A stretch of 64,000 nt of DNA from an uncultured Clostridia bacterium (GCA_945928865.1 CAMENZ010000008.1:1-64000), one strand, 5' to 3'. Shown: positions 26,914-36,939, numbered from the stretch's first letter. A program made the numbers and translations. Notes: generated by a model from the sequence alone, not told the origin.

Positions 26914-27468
26914 CTATTTATAATCCCAAAGGTTTATATTAGCTGTAGAAACAGCACAAGCACCTGCATTTAGAGCGGCATCCACTTCATGATCAAATTC
27001 GATTAAGCCCCCTGCAATAATACTGGTCTGTATTCTATTAGAAAATTCTTTAATTTTTTTATCTACAATTCCCGGCATAAGCTCTACCACATCCGGCTTA
27101 GCAATCCTTATAGATTCCACTGCCGTATCCACAGAATGAGAATCTACGATGAAAAATCTCTGTACTGTTATTAAACCCAGCTCCTTAGCCGGCTTTATCA
27201 TATTAGTCTTAGTAGTTAATATTCCATCTGCTCCCTGAGCCTTAACATACTGAAGTCCCACTCTATCTTTACCGATTCCATCAGCAAAATCCATATGAAT
27301 TAAAACTGTCTTTTCAGCCTTATGAGCACTTTCAATCATTCCCCCAATATTCATAATGTTAGAGTTCTGCAAGAAAATCACCTTTACCTTAGATTTTAAT
27401 GCCGCCTCAAAATCAGCTTCGGTTCTCACTGCTGCCGCTACTTTTCTCTCATCAAATAATGTTGTCAT
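26914..27468 (-). CDS. glpP: glycerol-3-phosphate responsive antiterminator
   Basis: 184 residues, typical length. A TIM-barrel-like protein which, with glycerol-3-phosphate bound, prevents termination in the leader of glycerol genes. Motifs: FLQNSNIMNIGGMIESAHK, HMDFADGIGKDRVGLQYVK, GILTTKTNMIKPAKELGL, QRFFIVDSHSV, VELMPGI and AGGLIEFDHEVDAALNAGA. It is the last gene of the GlpA-like/FAD-DUF1667 operon, 20 bases after its neighbour, so its probable target is the leader hairpin at 30375-30414 ahead of that operon. Confidence 0.93.
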   Translation of the reverse strand: MTTLFDERKVAAAVRTEADFEAALKSKVKVIFLQNSNIMNIGGMIESAHKAEKTVLIHMDFADGIGKDRVGLQYVKAQGADGILTTKTNMIKPAKELGLITVQRFFIVDSHSVDTAVESIRIAKPDVVELMPGIVDKKIKEFSNRIQTSIIAGGLIEFDHEVDAALNAGACAVSTANINLWDYK

Positions 27469-27488
27469 ACCTCTCCACCTTTTCTTTC

Positions 27489-28856
27489 CTAATCTCCTAG
27501 GCTTGCCGTAGCAACTAAGTTTGCTCCGGTTTCTCCGATATCTTTTATTATAATATCTCCTAAGCGAATTGGCAACACTAAGGTTAAAGAATTTAATTCT
27601 TCCATAGCTTTTTTCATAGATTTTAACGAAATTGGCTTGTCTGTCTTAACAGGTACCATAAGTCCGTCTTCCGTATTTACCACAGAAGTTAAGGTTCTAA
27701 GAGGCTCTTTCATTTCCTGAAGCGCATACTCTACCCCTCTCTTACAAAGATTTCCGCTTATAGTTCCATCACCGGCAACTTGGATTTTGCAACCATTCGG
27801 GCAAATAGTACAGATTATACCGCCTAAATTTTTAACGCCTTTTTTCTGCTCATTTTGGCTCCCCTTGACCTTAATTTCCGAAGGCTGATTTCCCATAACA
27901 AAATCCGCCGCACCTCTGCCTGCAATCTCTCCCTCTTGGGACACAAAATCCACCAACTCATGAACTTTTACCACATTACCACAGGCAAATATCCCCCTTA
28001 CACTAGTTTCTTTATAATCACTAATTACAGGTCCTCTAGTCTTAGGATTCATTTCTATGCCCGCCTTTTTACTAAGTTCATTTTCCGGAATCAAGCCTAC
28101 AGAAAGCATTAAGGTATCACAAGAAATATATTCTTCTGTATTAGGAACAGGCTTGAAATTTTCATCTACCTGAACAGTGGTAACTCCGGTAACCCTCTCT
28201 CTGCCATGAATTTCTTTTACAGTATGTCTAAGTTTAAGGGGAATATCAAAATCATTTAAACATTGAACAATGTTTCTGGTAAGTCCACCTGAATCTTCCA
28301 TAATTTCCAATACAGCCTTTACCTTAGCACCTTCTAAAGTCATTCTTCTTGCCATAATCAAGCCTATATCTCCGGAGCCTAAAATTACAACTTCCTTACC
28401 TGCTAAATATCCCTTAATATTTACAATTTTTTGTGCTGTACCTGCAGAATATACCCCTGCCGGTCTTTCTCCCGGAATAGCCAAGGCACCACGATTTTTT
28501 TCTCTGCATCCCATGGCTAGAACTACAGATTTTGCCCTTATATTAAAGAAGCCTTTTTCCTTGTTTACAGCAGTAACCACCTTATCCTCGCTTAAGTCTA
28601 TAACCATAGTATTAACCATATAATCTATGTCCATATCCTTAACCATAGTTTCATATCTCTCGCCATATTCAGGGCCTGTAAGCTCCTCTTTAAAACGATG
28701 AAGACCGAATCCATTGTGAATACACTGTCTTAGAATACCACCCAGCCTATCATCTCTTTCAATTATTAAAATATCCTTAAGGCCTCTTTCTCTAGCCGCT
28801 ACTGCAGCTGCCATGCCTGCAGGGCCTCCACCTATTATCACTAAATCTTTTTCCAT
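27489..28856 (-). CDS. FAD-dependent oxidoreductase fused to DUF1667
   Basis: 455 residues. The N-terminal two thirds (1 to about 330) is a pyridine nucleotide-disulfide-type flavoprotein: FAD site GGGPAGMAAAVAARERG, a second nucleotide-binding GSGDIGLIMARRM near residue 158, and GIFACGNVVKVHELVDFV. From about 343 to the end there is a DUF1667 domain with ICTICPNGCKIQVAG and NLCKRG cysteine motifs. In many Clostridia DUF1667 is a separate small gene right after this one; here a KGSQNEQKKG linker joins them. Together with the GlpA-like protein it probably oxidises glycerol-3-phosphate, GlpB/GlpC-like, passing electrons onward. Three bases separate it from the upstream gene. Confidence 0.88.
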   Translation of the reverse strand: MEKDLVIIGGGPAGMAAAVAARERGLKDILIIERDDRLGGILRQCIHNGFGLHRFKEELTGPEYGERYETMVKDMDIDYMVNTMVIDLSEDKVVTAVNKEKGFFNIRAKSVVLAMGCREKNRGALAIPGERPAGVYSAGTAQKIVNIKGYLAGKEVVILGSGDIGLIMARRMTLEGAKVKAVLEIMEDSGGLTRNIVQCLNDFDIPLKLRHTVKEIHGRERVTGVTTVQVDENFKPVPNTEEYISCDTLMLSVGLIPENELSKKAGIEMNPKTRGPVISDYKETSVRGIFACGNVVKVHELVDFVSQEGEIAGRGAADFVMGNQPSEIKVKGSQNEQKKGVKNLGGIICTICPNGCKIQVAGDGTISGNLCKRGVEYALQEMKEPLRTLTSVVNTEDGLMVPVKTDKPISLKSMKKAMEELNSLTLVLPIRLGDIIIKDIGETGANLVATASLGD

Positions 28857-28859
28857 ATC

Positions 28860-30317
28860 TTAACCCTTAATTCTACCGAAGGTATACTTAGAATTTCCTC
28901 CCATTTTAGTAACTTCATCATAACTTATACCTAACTCATCAGCGATAATCTCTGCCACATTAGGCATACAAAATCCGCCTTGACAGCGTCCCATTCCGCT
29001 CCTGGTTCTTCTCTTAATACCATCCACATCTCTGGCCGGTGGATTTTCTCTCAAAGCCCTTCTAATCTCACCCTCTGTTACCTCTTCACATCGACAAATC
29101 ACTCTACCATAAGTATCATCTTCTTGAATTAAAGCATTTTTTTCTTCCATAGATAAGTCTTTGAAATTAGTACCGCCTTTTTTTATAGGGTCAAAATCTG
29201 CCCTTGCTTCAGAATTTACCCCCATATCCATGAGCATTTCCACTACCATTTCAGCAATAGCCGGAGCTGATGAAAGTCCCGGAGACTCTATACCTGCTGC
29301 ATTTACGAATCTTTCCATAGGTGAATTTATAATGAAATCCCCTTGGTCTCCATGAGCTCTAACACCTGTGAATTGAGTAATAACCTTATCCCAAGGTATA
29401 TTCTTAAAAAATTCACGTTCTCTTTCTCTTACTAAACCTAAGCCCTGAGCTGAAGTTTCCTTATTTTCCTTGTCTTCTATATCCTCTGATGTAGGTCCTA
29501 ATAAAATATTTCCATCTACTGTCTTAGTAGCTAATACTCCTTTTCCCATCTTAGTTGGAACTCTGAAAATAGTCATATCTACTAAATCACCGGTTTCTTT
29601 GTCTAAAAGGAAATATTCGCCTCTCCTACCTGTTATATTAAAGCTCCTATCTCCAATTAAATGAGCTATTTCATCAGAATGAATACCTGCTGCATTTACT
29701 ATATATTCAGCTTCAACCACATCTCCTTTTGAAGATGTAATTAGAAAATATTTCCCTTTATTTTCTATTTTATCCACTTGGAAATTTAATTTTAATTCTG
29801 CTCCATTATCCATAGCATTTCCTATAGAATGTATAGTCAATTCATAAGGGCATACTATAGCACCTGAAGGAACATAGAGAGCACAACTTACTGTCTCATC
29901 TAAATTAGGTTCTTTAAGCCTGGCTTCTTCACCGGAAATAATTTCCAGCCCCTCTACTCCATTTAAATCTCCACGCTCTTTCAAAACTTTAAGCTGCGTT
30001 ACATCTTCCTCTGTAAAGCCCACTACCATAGTTCCATTTTTTCTATATTTTACTTTCAGGTCTTTACAAAGGTTTTCCATCATCTTAGAACCTTTTACAT
30101 TTAATATAGCCTTTAGAGAATTAGGCTTAGGGTCATAACCTCCATGAACTATGCCGCTATTAGCCTTAGATTGACCCATAGCCACATCTCCCTCTTTTTC
30201 TAATATTAGAACACTCTTTTCATATTTTGTTAATTGACGGGCTACCATACCCCCTATAACGCCACCACCTATGACTGCTATCTTGTACACCTTATTCTCC
30301 TTATCATTATTTTTCAT
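28860..30317 (-). CDS. GlpA-like FAD-dependent glycerol-3-phosphate dehydrogenase subunit
   Basis: 485 residues. N-terminal FAD-binding IGGGVIGGMVARQL, a DAO-type domain (SKANSGIVHGGYDPKPNSLKA, substrate-binding side), and GVRAHGDQGDFII. The C-terminus (about 408-470) is a BFD-like [2Fe-2S] domain: VICRCEEVTEGEI and SGMGRCQGGFCMP supply the four cysteines. This is the anaerobic G3P dehydrogenase type found in Clostridia beside the FAD/DUF1667 protein and glpP, and the substrate assignment rests partly on that context. The operon is preceded by a hairpin with a U-run that could be the GlpP target. Confidence 0.88.
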   Translation of the reverse strand: MKNNDKENKVYKIAVIGGGVIGGMVARQLTKYEKSVLILEKEGDVAMGQSKANSGIVHGGYDPKPNSLKAILNVKGSKMMENLCKDLKVKYRKNGTMVVGFTEEDVTQLKVLKERGDLNGVEGLEIISGEEARLKEPNLDETVSCALYVPSGAIVCPYELTIHSIGNAMDNGAELKLNFQVDKIENKGKYFLITSSKGDVVEAEYIVNAAGIHSDEIAHLIGDRSFNITGRRGEYFLLDKETGDLVDMTIFRVPTKMGKGVLATKTVDGNILLGPTSEDIEDKENKETSAQGLGLVREREREFFKNIPWDKVITQFTGVRAHGDQGDFIINSPMERFVNAAGIESPGLSSAPAIAEMVVEMLMDMGVNSEARADFDPIKKGGTNFKDLSMEEKNALIQEDDTYGRVICRCEEVTEGEIRRALRENPPARDVDGIKRRTRSGMGRCQGGFCMPNVAEIIADELGISYDEVTKMGGNSKYTFGRIKG

Positions 30318-30374
30318 AAAATTTGGTTCTTACCTTGTGGATTTTGCATAAAATCCATTAAATTGCATTAAAAA

Positions 30375-30414
30375 AGACGCTAAATAGAGCCTATAGCCCT
30401 ATTCAAACGCCTCT
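30375..30414 (-). terminator. leader hairpin with U-run ahead of the glycerol operon
   Basis: On the minus strand AGAGGCG..GAATAG pairs with CTATTTAGCGTCT (one bulge, some G-T pairs) and is followed by six T residues, 58 bases ahead of the GlpA-like start. It may be a plain terminator of the PHP gene or a GlpP-controlled attenuator; an upstream GACGC could pair alternatively with the GCGTT of the 5' arm. Confidence 0.6.
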
Positions 30415-30446
30415 CCTAATTACTCTTGCGTCATCTATTTATTTTT

Positions 30447-31259
30447 CTATTTCATATCATCACTATGGAAGTCTGAACCGGAAGTAATATGTAAATGAAA
30501 TTTCTCAGCCAGCTTCATAAATCTACCCTGCTGATTTTCATTATGTGCAGGATAAATGCACTCTAAACCCTTTAATCCATGTACTTTTAAATCCCTTATG
30601 AGCTTTTCCATCTTAGACCAAAATTCTTCCTCTTTAGGACTTCCAAAAGCTCCCACCTTAATAGGATGGGCTAAAACCGGAATACCACCGGTTCTATTTA
30701 TCAGGTCTATGGCATCATAAGTAGAAAGTTTATGCCTTTTGAAAGCTTTAATATCATCCGACTCCAACCACTGACCCCCTTCAAAGGCATCCTTCACCTT
30801 TTCTAAATAGCCCTTCTTAACTAAAAGTCTAGCTATATCAGGTCTACCTATATAATTTTTATTGCCTAAGGCTTGAATTTCATCCTTAGTAATATTATAT
30901 CCCTTTTCTATAAGCTTTGCAATAATTCCCTGATTTCTAATTTCACGACTTTCCTGAAGTTTCTTGGTTACTTCTAAAAGCTCAGGGTTTTTATGATCCA
31001 ATTTATATCCCAAAATATGCAAGCTCACACCCTTTATGTCCTCAAAATCATATTCTGTAGAAAGCTCTATCCCTGTAATAACAGGTAATTTAAGAGCTTT
31101 ACCGGCTATGAGAAACTCATCTATTCCAGCCACACTATCGTGATCTGTCAAGGCAATTTCATCGTAACCCTCTCCATTATATTTTTCTACTAATTCTAAG
31201 GGAGTTAAAGTTCCATCCGAAAAAGTTGAATGGATGTGATAGTCTACTTTATAATCCAT
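30447..31259 (-). CDS. PHP-domain phosphoesterase (RNase AM/nucleoside bisphosphatase-like)
   Basis: 270 residues. The PHP metal motifs are visible in order: DYHIHSTFSDGTLTPLELV at residues 4-22, ALTDHDSVAG near 38, GIELSTEY near 61, HILGYKLD, LAHPIKVG near 196, and the final SGSDFHSDD. The family hydrolyses phosphate from 3',5'-bisphosphonucleosides and trims RNA 5' ends (YciV/RNase AM). The protein ends a few residues after SDFHSDD, slightly shorter than many relatives. It stands between the DUF1461 gene and the glycerol operon. Confidence 0.88.
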   Translation of the reverse strand: MDYKVDYHIHSTFSDGTLTPLELVEKYNGEGYDEIALTDHDSVAGIDEFLIAGKALKLPVITGIELSTEYDFEDIKGVSLHILGYKLDHKNPELLEVTKKLQESREIRNQGIIAKLIEKGYNITKDEIQALGNKNYIGRPDIARLLVKKGYLEKVKDAFEGGQWLESDDIKAFKRHKLSTYDAIDLINRTGGIPVLAHPIKVGAFGSPKEEEFWSKMEKLIRDLKVHGLKGLECIYPAHNENQQGRFMKLAEKFHLHITSGSDFHSDDMK

Positions 31260-31323
31260 AACTTATCCTTAATTCTTTCATTTATATTTCTTTATATACT
31301 CTTTCAACTATTTAAATAGTAAG

Positions 31324-31986
31324 TTAAAAGAAAATTCTAGGCGGCTTCGTCAGCTGCATTGAAATATAGGTCACCACCACCATAATAATTATAGATGTAC
31401 CTATAAAAAATGTAGTCGCCATAGCTATAAAAGGTCCTCCTAATAAAGTTAAAAGATGAGCTTCCTTGTCTAAAGGTATGAAACCTAAAAATTCTGATGC
31501 CCACTGTCTCCCTATATTAGTAATGGTAATAAAAGACTGTACTCCCACAAAAGCAGCTGTAAGACCTAAACTTATCCAATACCTGTCTCTTAGAACCTTT
31601 TTCTTACCATCTCTTAAAAAGTAAACATATATACCTACAGTAATAAAGAAGGATAGCAGCCCTATTATAGTACTTATATCCAATACCTTTTTTACTTTAA
31701 GCATATTATGACTTTCTTCCTCCGAAAATATTTTTCTTTTATCATAACCTGTATCTTCATAGACTTGAAATTCAACAGGTCTCCATGAACTCATAAAGCC
31801 TGATATTTCATCCGCCATCTCAGAAGAACTAAGATTTGTATAAATTTTCCCCACTGCACCTGAGTCATTAAAGTAAAAACTATAGGTTTCCGAAGATCTC
31901 AGGAGAATGTTTTGAGATAAGCTGATCATAAAAAAGGACATAGTAAATATTACCAATATCGACCAAACTATATTCAGTTTTTTCAT
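31324..31986 (-). CDS. TIGR01906/DUF1461 family integral membrane protein
   Basis: 220 residues with four or five membrane segments: an N-terminal one (about 6-27), an extracytoplasmic part of about 80 residues, then helices at about 98-123, 135-157 and 182-212. The overall shape and the AHLLTLLGGPFI-type region match DUF1461 proteins common in Firmicutes. Function is not known. It is 24 bases downstream of hpt and is probably co-transcribed with it. Confidence 0.75.
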   Translation of the reverse strand: MKKLNIVWSILVIFTMSFFMISLSQNILLRSSETYSFYFNDSGAVGKIYTNLSSSEMADEISGFMSSWRPVEFQVYEDTGYDKRKIFSEEESHNMLKVKKVLDISTIIGLLSFFITVGIYVYFLRDGKKKVLRDRYWISLGLTAAFVGVQSFITITNIGRQWASEFLGFIPLDKEAHLLTLLGGPFIAMATTFFIGTSIIIMVVVTYISMQLTKPPRIFF

Positions 31987-32010
31987 TTTTCCTCCTGTAC
32001 AGGCAGGCGA

Positions 32011-32538
32011 TTAGCCCTCTAAATAACCTACATAAGGTAGATTTCTATATTTCTGGTCATAATCTAAACCATAACCTATAACGAAAAGATTTTCTATGGA
32101 AAATCCTACATAATCCGCTTCCATTTCTACTAATCTTCTAGATGGCTTATCTAAAAGTGTACAAATCTTAAGGCTCTTAGGATTTCTATCTGCTAAATAC
32201 TTCTTTAAGAAATGTAAAGTAGTTCCCGTATCTACAATATCTTCAATTATGATAACGTTCTTATCATATATATCCCCATCTAAATCCTTCTTAATCTTCA
32301 CAACGCCTGAAGTACTGGTTCCTGAACCATAACTGGAAGCCACTACGAAATCTATTTCTGTATCGATTTCTAAATTCTTCATAATATCTGCCATCCACAT
32401 TACAGCTCCTTTAAGAGTTCCTATAAGGTAAACGCTTTTACCCGCATATTCTTCAGAAATTTGTTTTCCTATTTCCTTAGCTCTTTCCTCAATCTGCTCT
32501 CTTGTAAGCAAAACATTTATAGTCTGCATATTTTCCAT
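32011..32538 (-). CDS. hpt: hypoxanthine phosphoribosyltransferase
   Basis: 175 residues. Purine salvage enzyme converting hypoxanthine (and guanine) with PRPP to IMP (GMP). The PRPP-binding loop VIIIEDIVDTGTTLHFL is near residue 100, the flexible loop SSYGSGTSTSG near 70, and the base-binding end DYVGFSIENLFVIGYGLDYDQKYRNLPYVG is at 137-170, all type I PRTase features. Four bases separate it from engB. Confidence 0.96.
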   Translation of the reverse strand: MENMQTINVLLTREQIEERAKEIGKQISEEYAGKSVYLIGTLKGAVMWMADIMKNLEIDTEIDFVVASSYGSGTSTSGVVKIKKDLDGDIYDKNVIIIEDIVDTGTTLHFLKKYLADRNPKSLKICTLLDKPSRRLVEMEADYVGFSIENLFVIGYGLDYDQKYRNLPYVGYLEG

Positions 32539-32542
32539 TTTT

Positions 32543-33160
32543 CTACTCCTCTATATTCTCTGAGTTTTCTTCTACTGCTGTAATAAGCTTTTCAATTTCA
32601 TCCAGCAAAGCCTCATGCCCCTGTCTTTTAAGCGCTGATACAGGAATAATGAGATCTTCCGCCGACATACCTAATGACTGTCTGATAGTCTTTAGACATT
32701 TATTTAATTCATTTCTTGAAACCTTATCGGATTTAGTGGCAACTACGATTCCGTCTAAACCATAATGCTTTAAATATCCGTACATCTGAACATCCTGTTT
32801 AGAAGGTTCATGGCGAATATCTACCAGCTGTACCACCTTTCTAAGCCCCTGCCTGTTCTGAAAATACTCTTCCATCATATCTCCCCAGTTGGCAGAAATA
32901 CTCTTAGATACCTTAGCATAACCATATCCCGGTAAATCCACAATTCTAAAACAGTCATTTATTCTATAGAAGTTTATAGTTCTGGTTTTACCCGGATTAC
33001 CCGAAACCCTTGCTAAAGCTTTTCGACCGGTCAAAAGATTTAAAAGGGAAGATTTTCCCACATTTGAACGACCTGCAAAGGCTATTTCCACAGTATTATC
33101 TATGGGATATTGACTTTTTTTAACAGCAACTGTTTCAAGTTCTGACTTCTTTATAATCAT
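32543..33160 (-). CDS. engB: YihA/EngB ribosome biogenesis GTPase
   Basis: 205 residues. An essential small GTPase assisting large-subunit assembly. G1 is AGRSNVGKSSLLNLL near residue 31, G2 GNPGKTRTINFY, G3 VDLPGYGYA near 75, G4 ATKSDKV near 141, and the SALKRQG element follows. It is placed right after lon, the usual lon-engB order in Firmicutes. Confidence 0.96.
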   Translation of the reverse strand: MIIKKSELETVAVKKSQYPIDNTVEIAFAGRSNVGKSSLLNLLTGRKALARVSGNPGKTRTINFYRINDCFRIVDLPGYGYAKVSKSISANWGDMMEEYFQNRQGLRKVVQLVDIRHEPSKQDVQMYGYLKHYGLDGIVVATKSDKVSRNELNKCLKTIRQSLGMSAEDLIIPVSALKRQGHEALLDEIEKLITAVEENSENIEE

Positions 33161-33211
33161 AATACAAATCCCCCTTTTTTTCTATATTTTTAAGATTATT
33201 TTTGAAATATT

Positions 33212-35527
33212 TTACTTTACTAAAGCTATTTCTAAAGCTTCTTTCGCCTGCTTTAAGAGAACAAACTTAAGCTGTTTTCTAACATTATTAGGAATATCTT
33301 CTATATCCGCTTCATTTTCCTTAGGAAGTAAAATAGTAGTTATACCTGCTCTGTGGGCTGCCAAAACCTTTTCCTTAATTCCTCCCACAGCTAACACCTT
33401 ACCTCTCAAAGTGATTTCACCGGTCATAGCTACATCTTTTCTAACTGCCATACCCGTAAGGGCAGACATAACTGATGTAAACATAGCTACTCCGGCAGAA
33501 GGTCCATCCTTAGGGACTGCTCCCTCCGGCACATGAATATGTAAATCTTGTTCTTTATAGAACTCTCTATTCATCTCAAAATCTCCCGATATAGACCTTA
33601 TATAAGTAATGGCAGTCTGTGCAGATTCTTGCATAACATCGCCTAATTGACCTGTAAGTTGTATTTTACCACTGCCGGGAACCAGTTGAGTTTCTATAAA
33701 CAAGGTGTCTCCACCTACCTGAGTCCACGCCATACCCGTTACTACGCCTACCTCTCCTTCTCCGGAGATTTTGTCATAATGAAATCTCTTCTTACCTAAA
33801 TATTTTTCTAGGCTGGCAGGAGTGATTTTGAAATTAGTACCACTTTTAGCAACTATTTTTCTAGCTACTTTTCTACATAAAGAGCCAATTTCTCTCTCTA
33901 GATTTCTCACACCTGATTCTCTGGTGTAATAATTTATCAAATCTCTTAAAGATTTTTCACTTAAATTCAAGTTTTTGTTCTTTAAGCCATGAGCCTTAAG
34001 CTGCTTCGGAAGCAAATATTTCTGTGCAATCTGCACCTTTTCTTCCTCTGTGTATCCAGAAACAGAAATGACTTCCATCCTGTCTAAAAGAGGTCTTGGA
34101 ATGGTTTCTGTACTGTTTGCAGTAGTGATAAACATTACCTTGGATAAATCGAAAGGTACATCTAAGAAATGATCCGTAAAGTCCTTATTTTGCTCAGGGT
34201 CTAAAACTTCTAAAAGGGCTGATGCAGGATCTCCCTTAAAATCAGAACCGATTTTATCCACTTCATCAAATAGGAAAACCGGGTTATTAGTGCCCGTATC
34301 CTTAATGGAACTGATTATTCTTCCCGGAATAGCGCCTATATAGGTTCTTCTATGTCCTCTAATTTCTGCTTCATCACGAACGCCTCCTAAAGCAATCCTA
34401 ACGAATTCTCTTCCGGTGGAACGTGCAATAGACTTAGCGATAGATGTTTTACCTACTCCCGGAGGGCCTACTAAACAAATTATAGGTCCTTTCATACTCT
34501 TAGATAAATGAATTACGGCTAAATATTCTAAAATTCTTTCCTTAACCTTGTCTAAACCATAATGGTCTTCATTTAAAATCTTCTCTGCCTTCTTTATATC
34601 GGTATTGGACTTAGATGAAGTATTCCATGGTAAACCGATTATAGTTTCTACATAGTTTCTAACTACTGATGCATCAGCGGAGTTAGGACCCATCTTAGCA
34701 AATTTGCTTATTTCTCTATCAACTTTTTCATTTATTTTATCACTAAGTTTTAAATTTTTAAGAGCCTCACTCCATCTAGCAACCTCAGCCATAGCTTCTT
34801 CGCCATAGCCTAATTCATCTTGAATGGCCTTCATCTGTTCTCTTAAAATATATTCTTTTTGGTTTTTCTTTACGCTCTCCTGAACCTTTTCAGAAATTTC
34901 CTGTTCTAAAGTTAAAACTTGATTTTCTTCTATTAAAATCCTATTTAAAGTTTTAAGTCTTTCCTTAACATCAAAGGCATCTAAAATTTCCTGCTTAAGT
35001 CCCACGCCTACATTTAACTGCATAGCTACTGTATCAGCAAATATATCCGGTTCATTTATTGAGCTTACTAAATCATATACTTCGGGACTCATACTGTCGT
35101 TAAGGCTTACATGCTCTTCAAAGGCATACAAAACAGCCCTCATCATAGCCTTAGTTTCTAAGCTTTCAGGCTCCATAAAGGTAATTTCTGCCTCTTCTAC
35201 TTGAACCTTTATAAAAGGTTCTTCAGAAACTAATTCCAGCATGGTCGCCCTATATTGACCTTCCACTAAAACTCTAACAGCATCCCCCTGTATTTTTAAC
35301 ATCTGTTTAACCTTAACAACAACGCCTACCTTATAGTAGTCCTCTGCTGTAGGTATGAGTACATTTTCATCTTTTTGTGAAGTTAGGAACAAGAGTTTTT
35401 CTCCTGCCATAGCTTCTTCTAAAGCCTTTATGGATTTTTCACGCCCTATATCGAAATGCAATATAGTTCTAGGAAAAATCGATAGCCCTCTAAGAGGGAC
35501 ACAAGGCATTACAGATATTTCTGACAT
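33212..35527 (-). CDS. lon: ATP-dependent Lon protease (endopeptidase La)
   Basis: 771 residues, typical LonA length. N-terminal substrate-recognition domain (1-200), coiled coil (about 200-270), AAA+ module with Walker A LVGPPGVGKTSIAKSIA near residue 347 and Walker B NPVFLFDEVDKIG, and the C-terminal protease domain with the catalytic Ser in PKDGPSAGVAMF and Lys in GIKEKVLAAHRAG. It degrades misfolded and regulatory proteins. It forms a proteostasis block with clpX, clpP and tig. A hairpin separates it from clpX; I see no CIRCE or CtsR box upstream. Confidence 0.97.
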   Translation of the reverse strand: MSEISVMPCVPLRGLSIFPRTILHFDIGREKSIKALEEAMAGEKLLFLTSQKDENVLIPTAEDYYKVGVVVKVKQMLKIQGDAVRVLVEGQYRATMLELVSEEPFIKVQVEEAEITFMEPESLETKAMMRAVLYAFEEHVSLNDSMSPEVYDLVSSINEPDIFADTVAMQLNVGVGLKQEILDAFDVKERLKTLNRILIEENQVLTLEQEISEKVQESVKKNQKEYILREQMKAIQDELGYGEEAMAEVARWSEALKNLKLSDKINEKVDREISKFAKMGPNSADASVVRNYVETIIGLPWNTSSKSNTDIKKAEKILNEDHYGLDKVKERILEYLAVIHLSKSMKGPIICLVGPPGVGKTSIAKSIARSTGREFVRIALGGVRDEAEIRGHRRTYIGAIPGRIISSIKDTGTNNPVFLFDEVDKIGSDFKGDPASALLEVLDPEQNKDFTDHFLDVPFDLSKVMFITTANSTETIPRPLLDRMEVISVSGYTEEEKVQIAQKYLLPKQLKAHGLKNKNLNLSEKSLRDLINYYTRESGVRNLEREIGSLCRKVARKIVAKSGTNFKITPASLEKYLGKKRFHYDKISGEGEVGVVTGMAWTQVGGDTLFIETQLVPGSGKIQLTGQLGDVMQESAQTAITYIRSISGDFEMNREFYKEQDLHIHVPEGAVPKDGPSAGVAMFTSVMSALTGMAVRKDVAMTGEITLRGKVLAVGGIKEKVLAAHRAGITTILLPKENEADIEDIPNNVRKQLKFVLLKQAKEALEIALVK

Positions 35528-35635
35528 TTTTTCTCCTCTATTTTTTATCTATATTTATATTTTTTCAAATCTCTTAATTTTCTAATTTAACTTTATAATT
35601 CAATTTTCTAACTTATTTCTAAGTTAATTTATAGA

Positions 35636-35666
35636 AAACAAGGCGACTTTTAGCCGCCTATGTTTT
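35636..35666 (-). terminator. intrinsic terminator after clpX
   Basis: On the minus strand AAAACATAGGCGGC..TCGCCTTGTTTT forms a GC-core stem ending in a T-run, overlapping the clpX stop. It ends the tig-clpP-clpX unit ahead of lon. Confidence 0.75.
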
Positions 35667-36922
35667 TATTTTATGTTTTTCTCAATTAAAATAGGCTTGG
35701 TTCCTTCCACTATTGTTTCCTTAGTTATTAAACACTGAGATACATCATCTCTTGAAGGAATTTCGAACATAATATCCGTCATCACCTTTTCTAAAATTGA
35801 TCTTAAGCCTCTAGCTCCTGTCTTTCTTTCTATAGCCTTCTTAGCCACAGCTCTAACGGCATCTTCTTCTATGAGTAATTCTACGCCATCTAAATCAAAA
35901 AGCTTTCTATACTGCTTAATTAAAGCATTCTTAGGCTCCTGAATAATTCTAACTAGTGCTTCTTCCGAAAGCTCCTCCAAAGTAACTATAACCGGCAATC
36001 TTCCAATAAATTCAGGAATTAAACCGAACTTTAATAAATCCTCCGGCTGAACTTTAGCTAAAATATTACTTTCTTCCTCTTTATCCAGCTTAATTTCTGC
36101 ATTGAAGCCTATAACCTTTTCATTCATTCTCTTCTGAATGATTTTGTCTAAGCCGTCAAAAGCTCCACCACATATAAAGAGTACATCCTTAGTATCGAAA
36201 GGAATAAACTCCTGAGTAGGATGTTTTCTTCCTCCCTGTGGAGGTACATTGGCTACTGTGCCTTCTAAAATTTTAAGAAGAGCCTGCTGAACTCCTTCTC
36301 CTGATACATCTCTAGTTATCGAAGGATTTTCAGATCTTCTAGAAATTTTATCAATTTCATCCACATATATGATACCCTTCTGAGCCTTATCTAAGTCCCA
36401 ATCAGCAGCCTGTAAAAGTCTTAATAAAATGTTTTCAACATCTTCTCCTACATAACCTGCCTCTGTAAGAGCCGTAGCATCAGCTATGGCAAAAGGTACA
36501 TCTAAAATTTTCGCTAGAGTCTGTGCTAATAAAGTCTTACCTGAACCTGTAGGTCCAATCATAACTATATTAGACTTCTGAAGCTCTACATCATCTTCAG
36601 CATTTTCGGATTTTGCACCCGTAATTCTCTTGTAATGATTATAAACTGCCACGGCTAGTGACTTCTTAGCTTCATTTTGCTCAATTACATAGGAAGACAA
36701 GGTCTCTGCAATTTCCATAGGCTTAGGAAGTTTATATTCCTTATCTAAGGCTGATGGAAGCTGCCCCTCTTTACCCATTTCTTCCTTAAGAATTTCATGG
36801 CAAGCATCTATACACTCATTACAAATATACACCCCCGGTCCCATTAAAAGTCTTTCGACTTGACTCTGCGGCTTGCCACAGAAGGAACACCTGAGATTTC
36901 TATTTTCATCGTATTTATCCAT
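35666..36922 (-). CDS. clpX: ClpX, ATPase subunit of ClpXP
   Basis: 418 residues. The N-terminal zinc-binding domain has [14 protein letters not shown] and [10 protein letters not shown] (four cysteines). The AAA+ part shows Walker [17 protein letters not shown] near residue 119, Walker [13 protein letters not shown], the sensor/Arg-finger [12 protein letters not shown] area, and the IGF-type loop appears as IGFNAE that docks ClpP. It unfolds tagged substrates and feeds them to ClpP. Lies 18 bases after clpP. Confidence 0.97.
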   Translation of the reverse strand: MDKYDENRNLRCSFCGKPQSQVERLLMGPGVYICNECIDACHEILKEEMGKEGQLPSALDKEYKLPKPMEIAETLSSYVIEQNEAKKSLAVAVYNHYKRITGAKSENAEDDVELQKSNIVMIGPTGSGKTLLAQTLAKILDVPFAIADATALTEAGYVGEDVENILLRLLQAADWDLDKAQKGIIYVDEIDKISRRSENPSITRDVSGEGVQQALLKILEGTVANVPPQGGRKHPTQEFIPFDTKDVLFICGGAFDGLDKIIQKRMNEKVIGFNAEIKLDKEEESNILAKVQPEDLLKFGLIPEFIGRLPVIVTLEELSEEALVRIIQEPKNALIKQYRKLFDLDGVELLIEEDAVRAVAKKAIERKTGARGLRSILEKVMTDIMFEIPSRDDVSQCLITKETIVEGTKPILIEKNIK

Positions 36923-36939
36923 AAATTTTGCTTCTTCCC

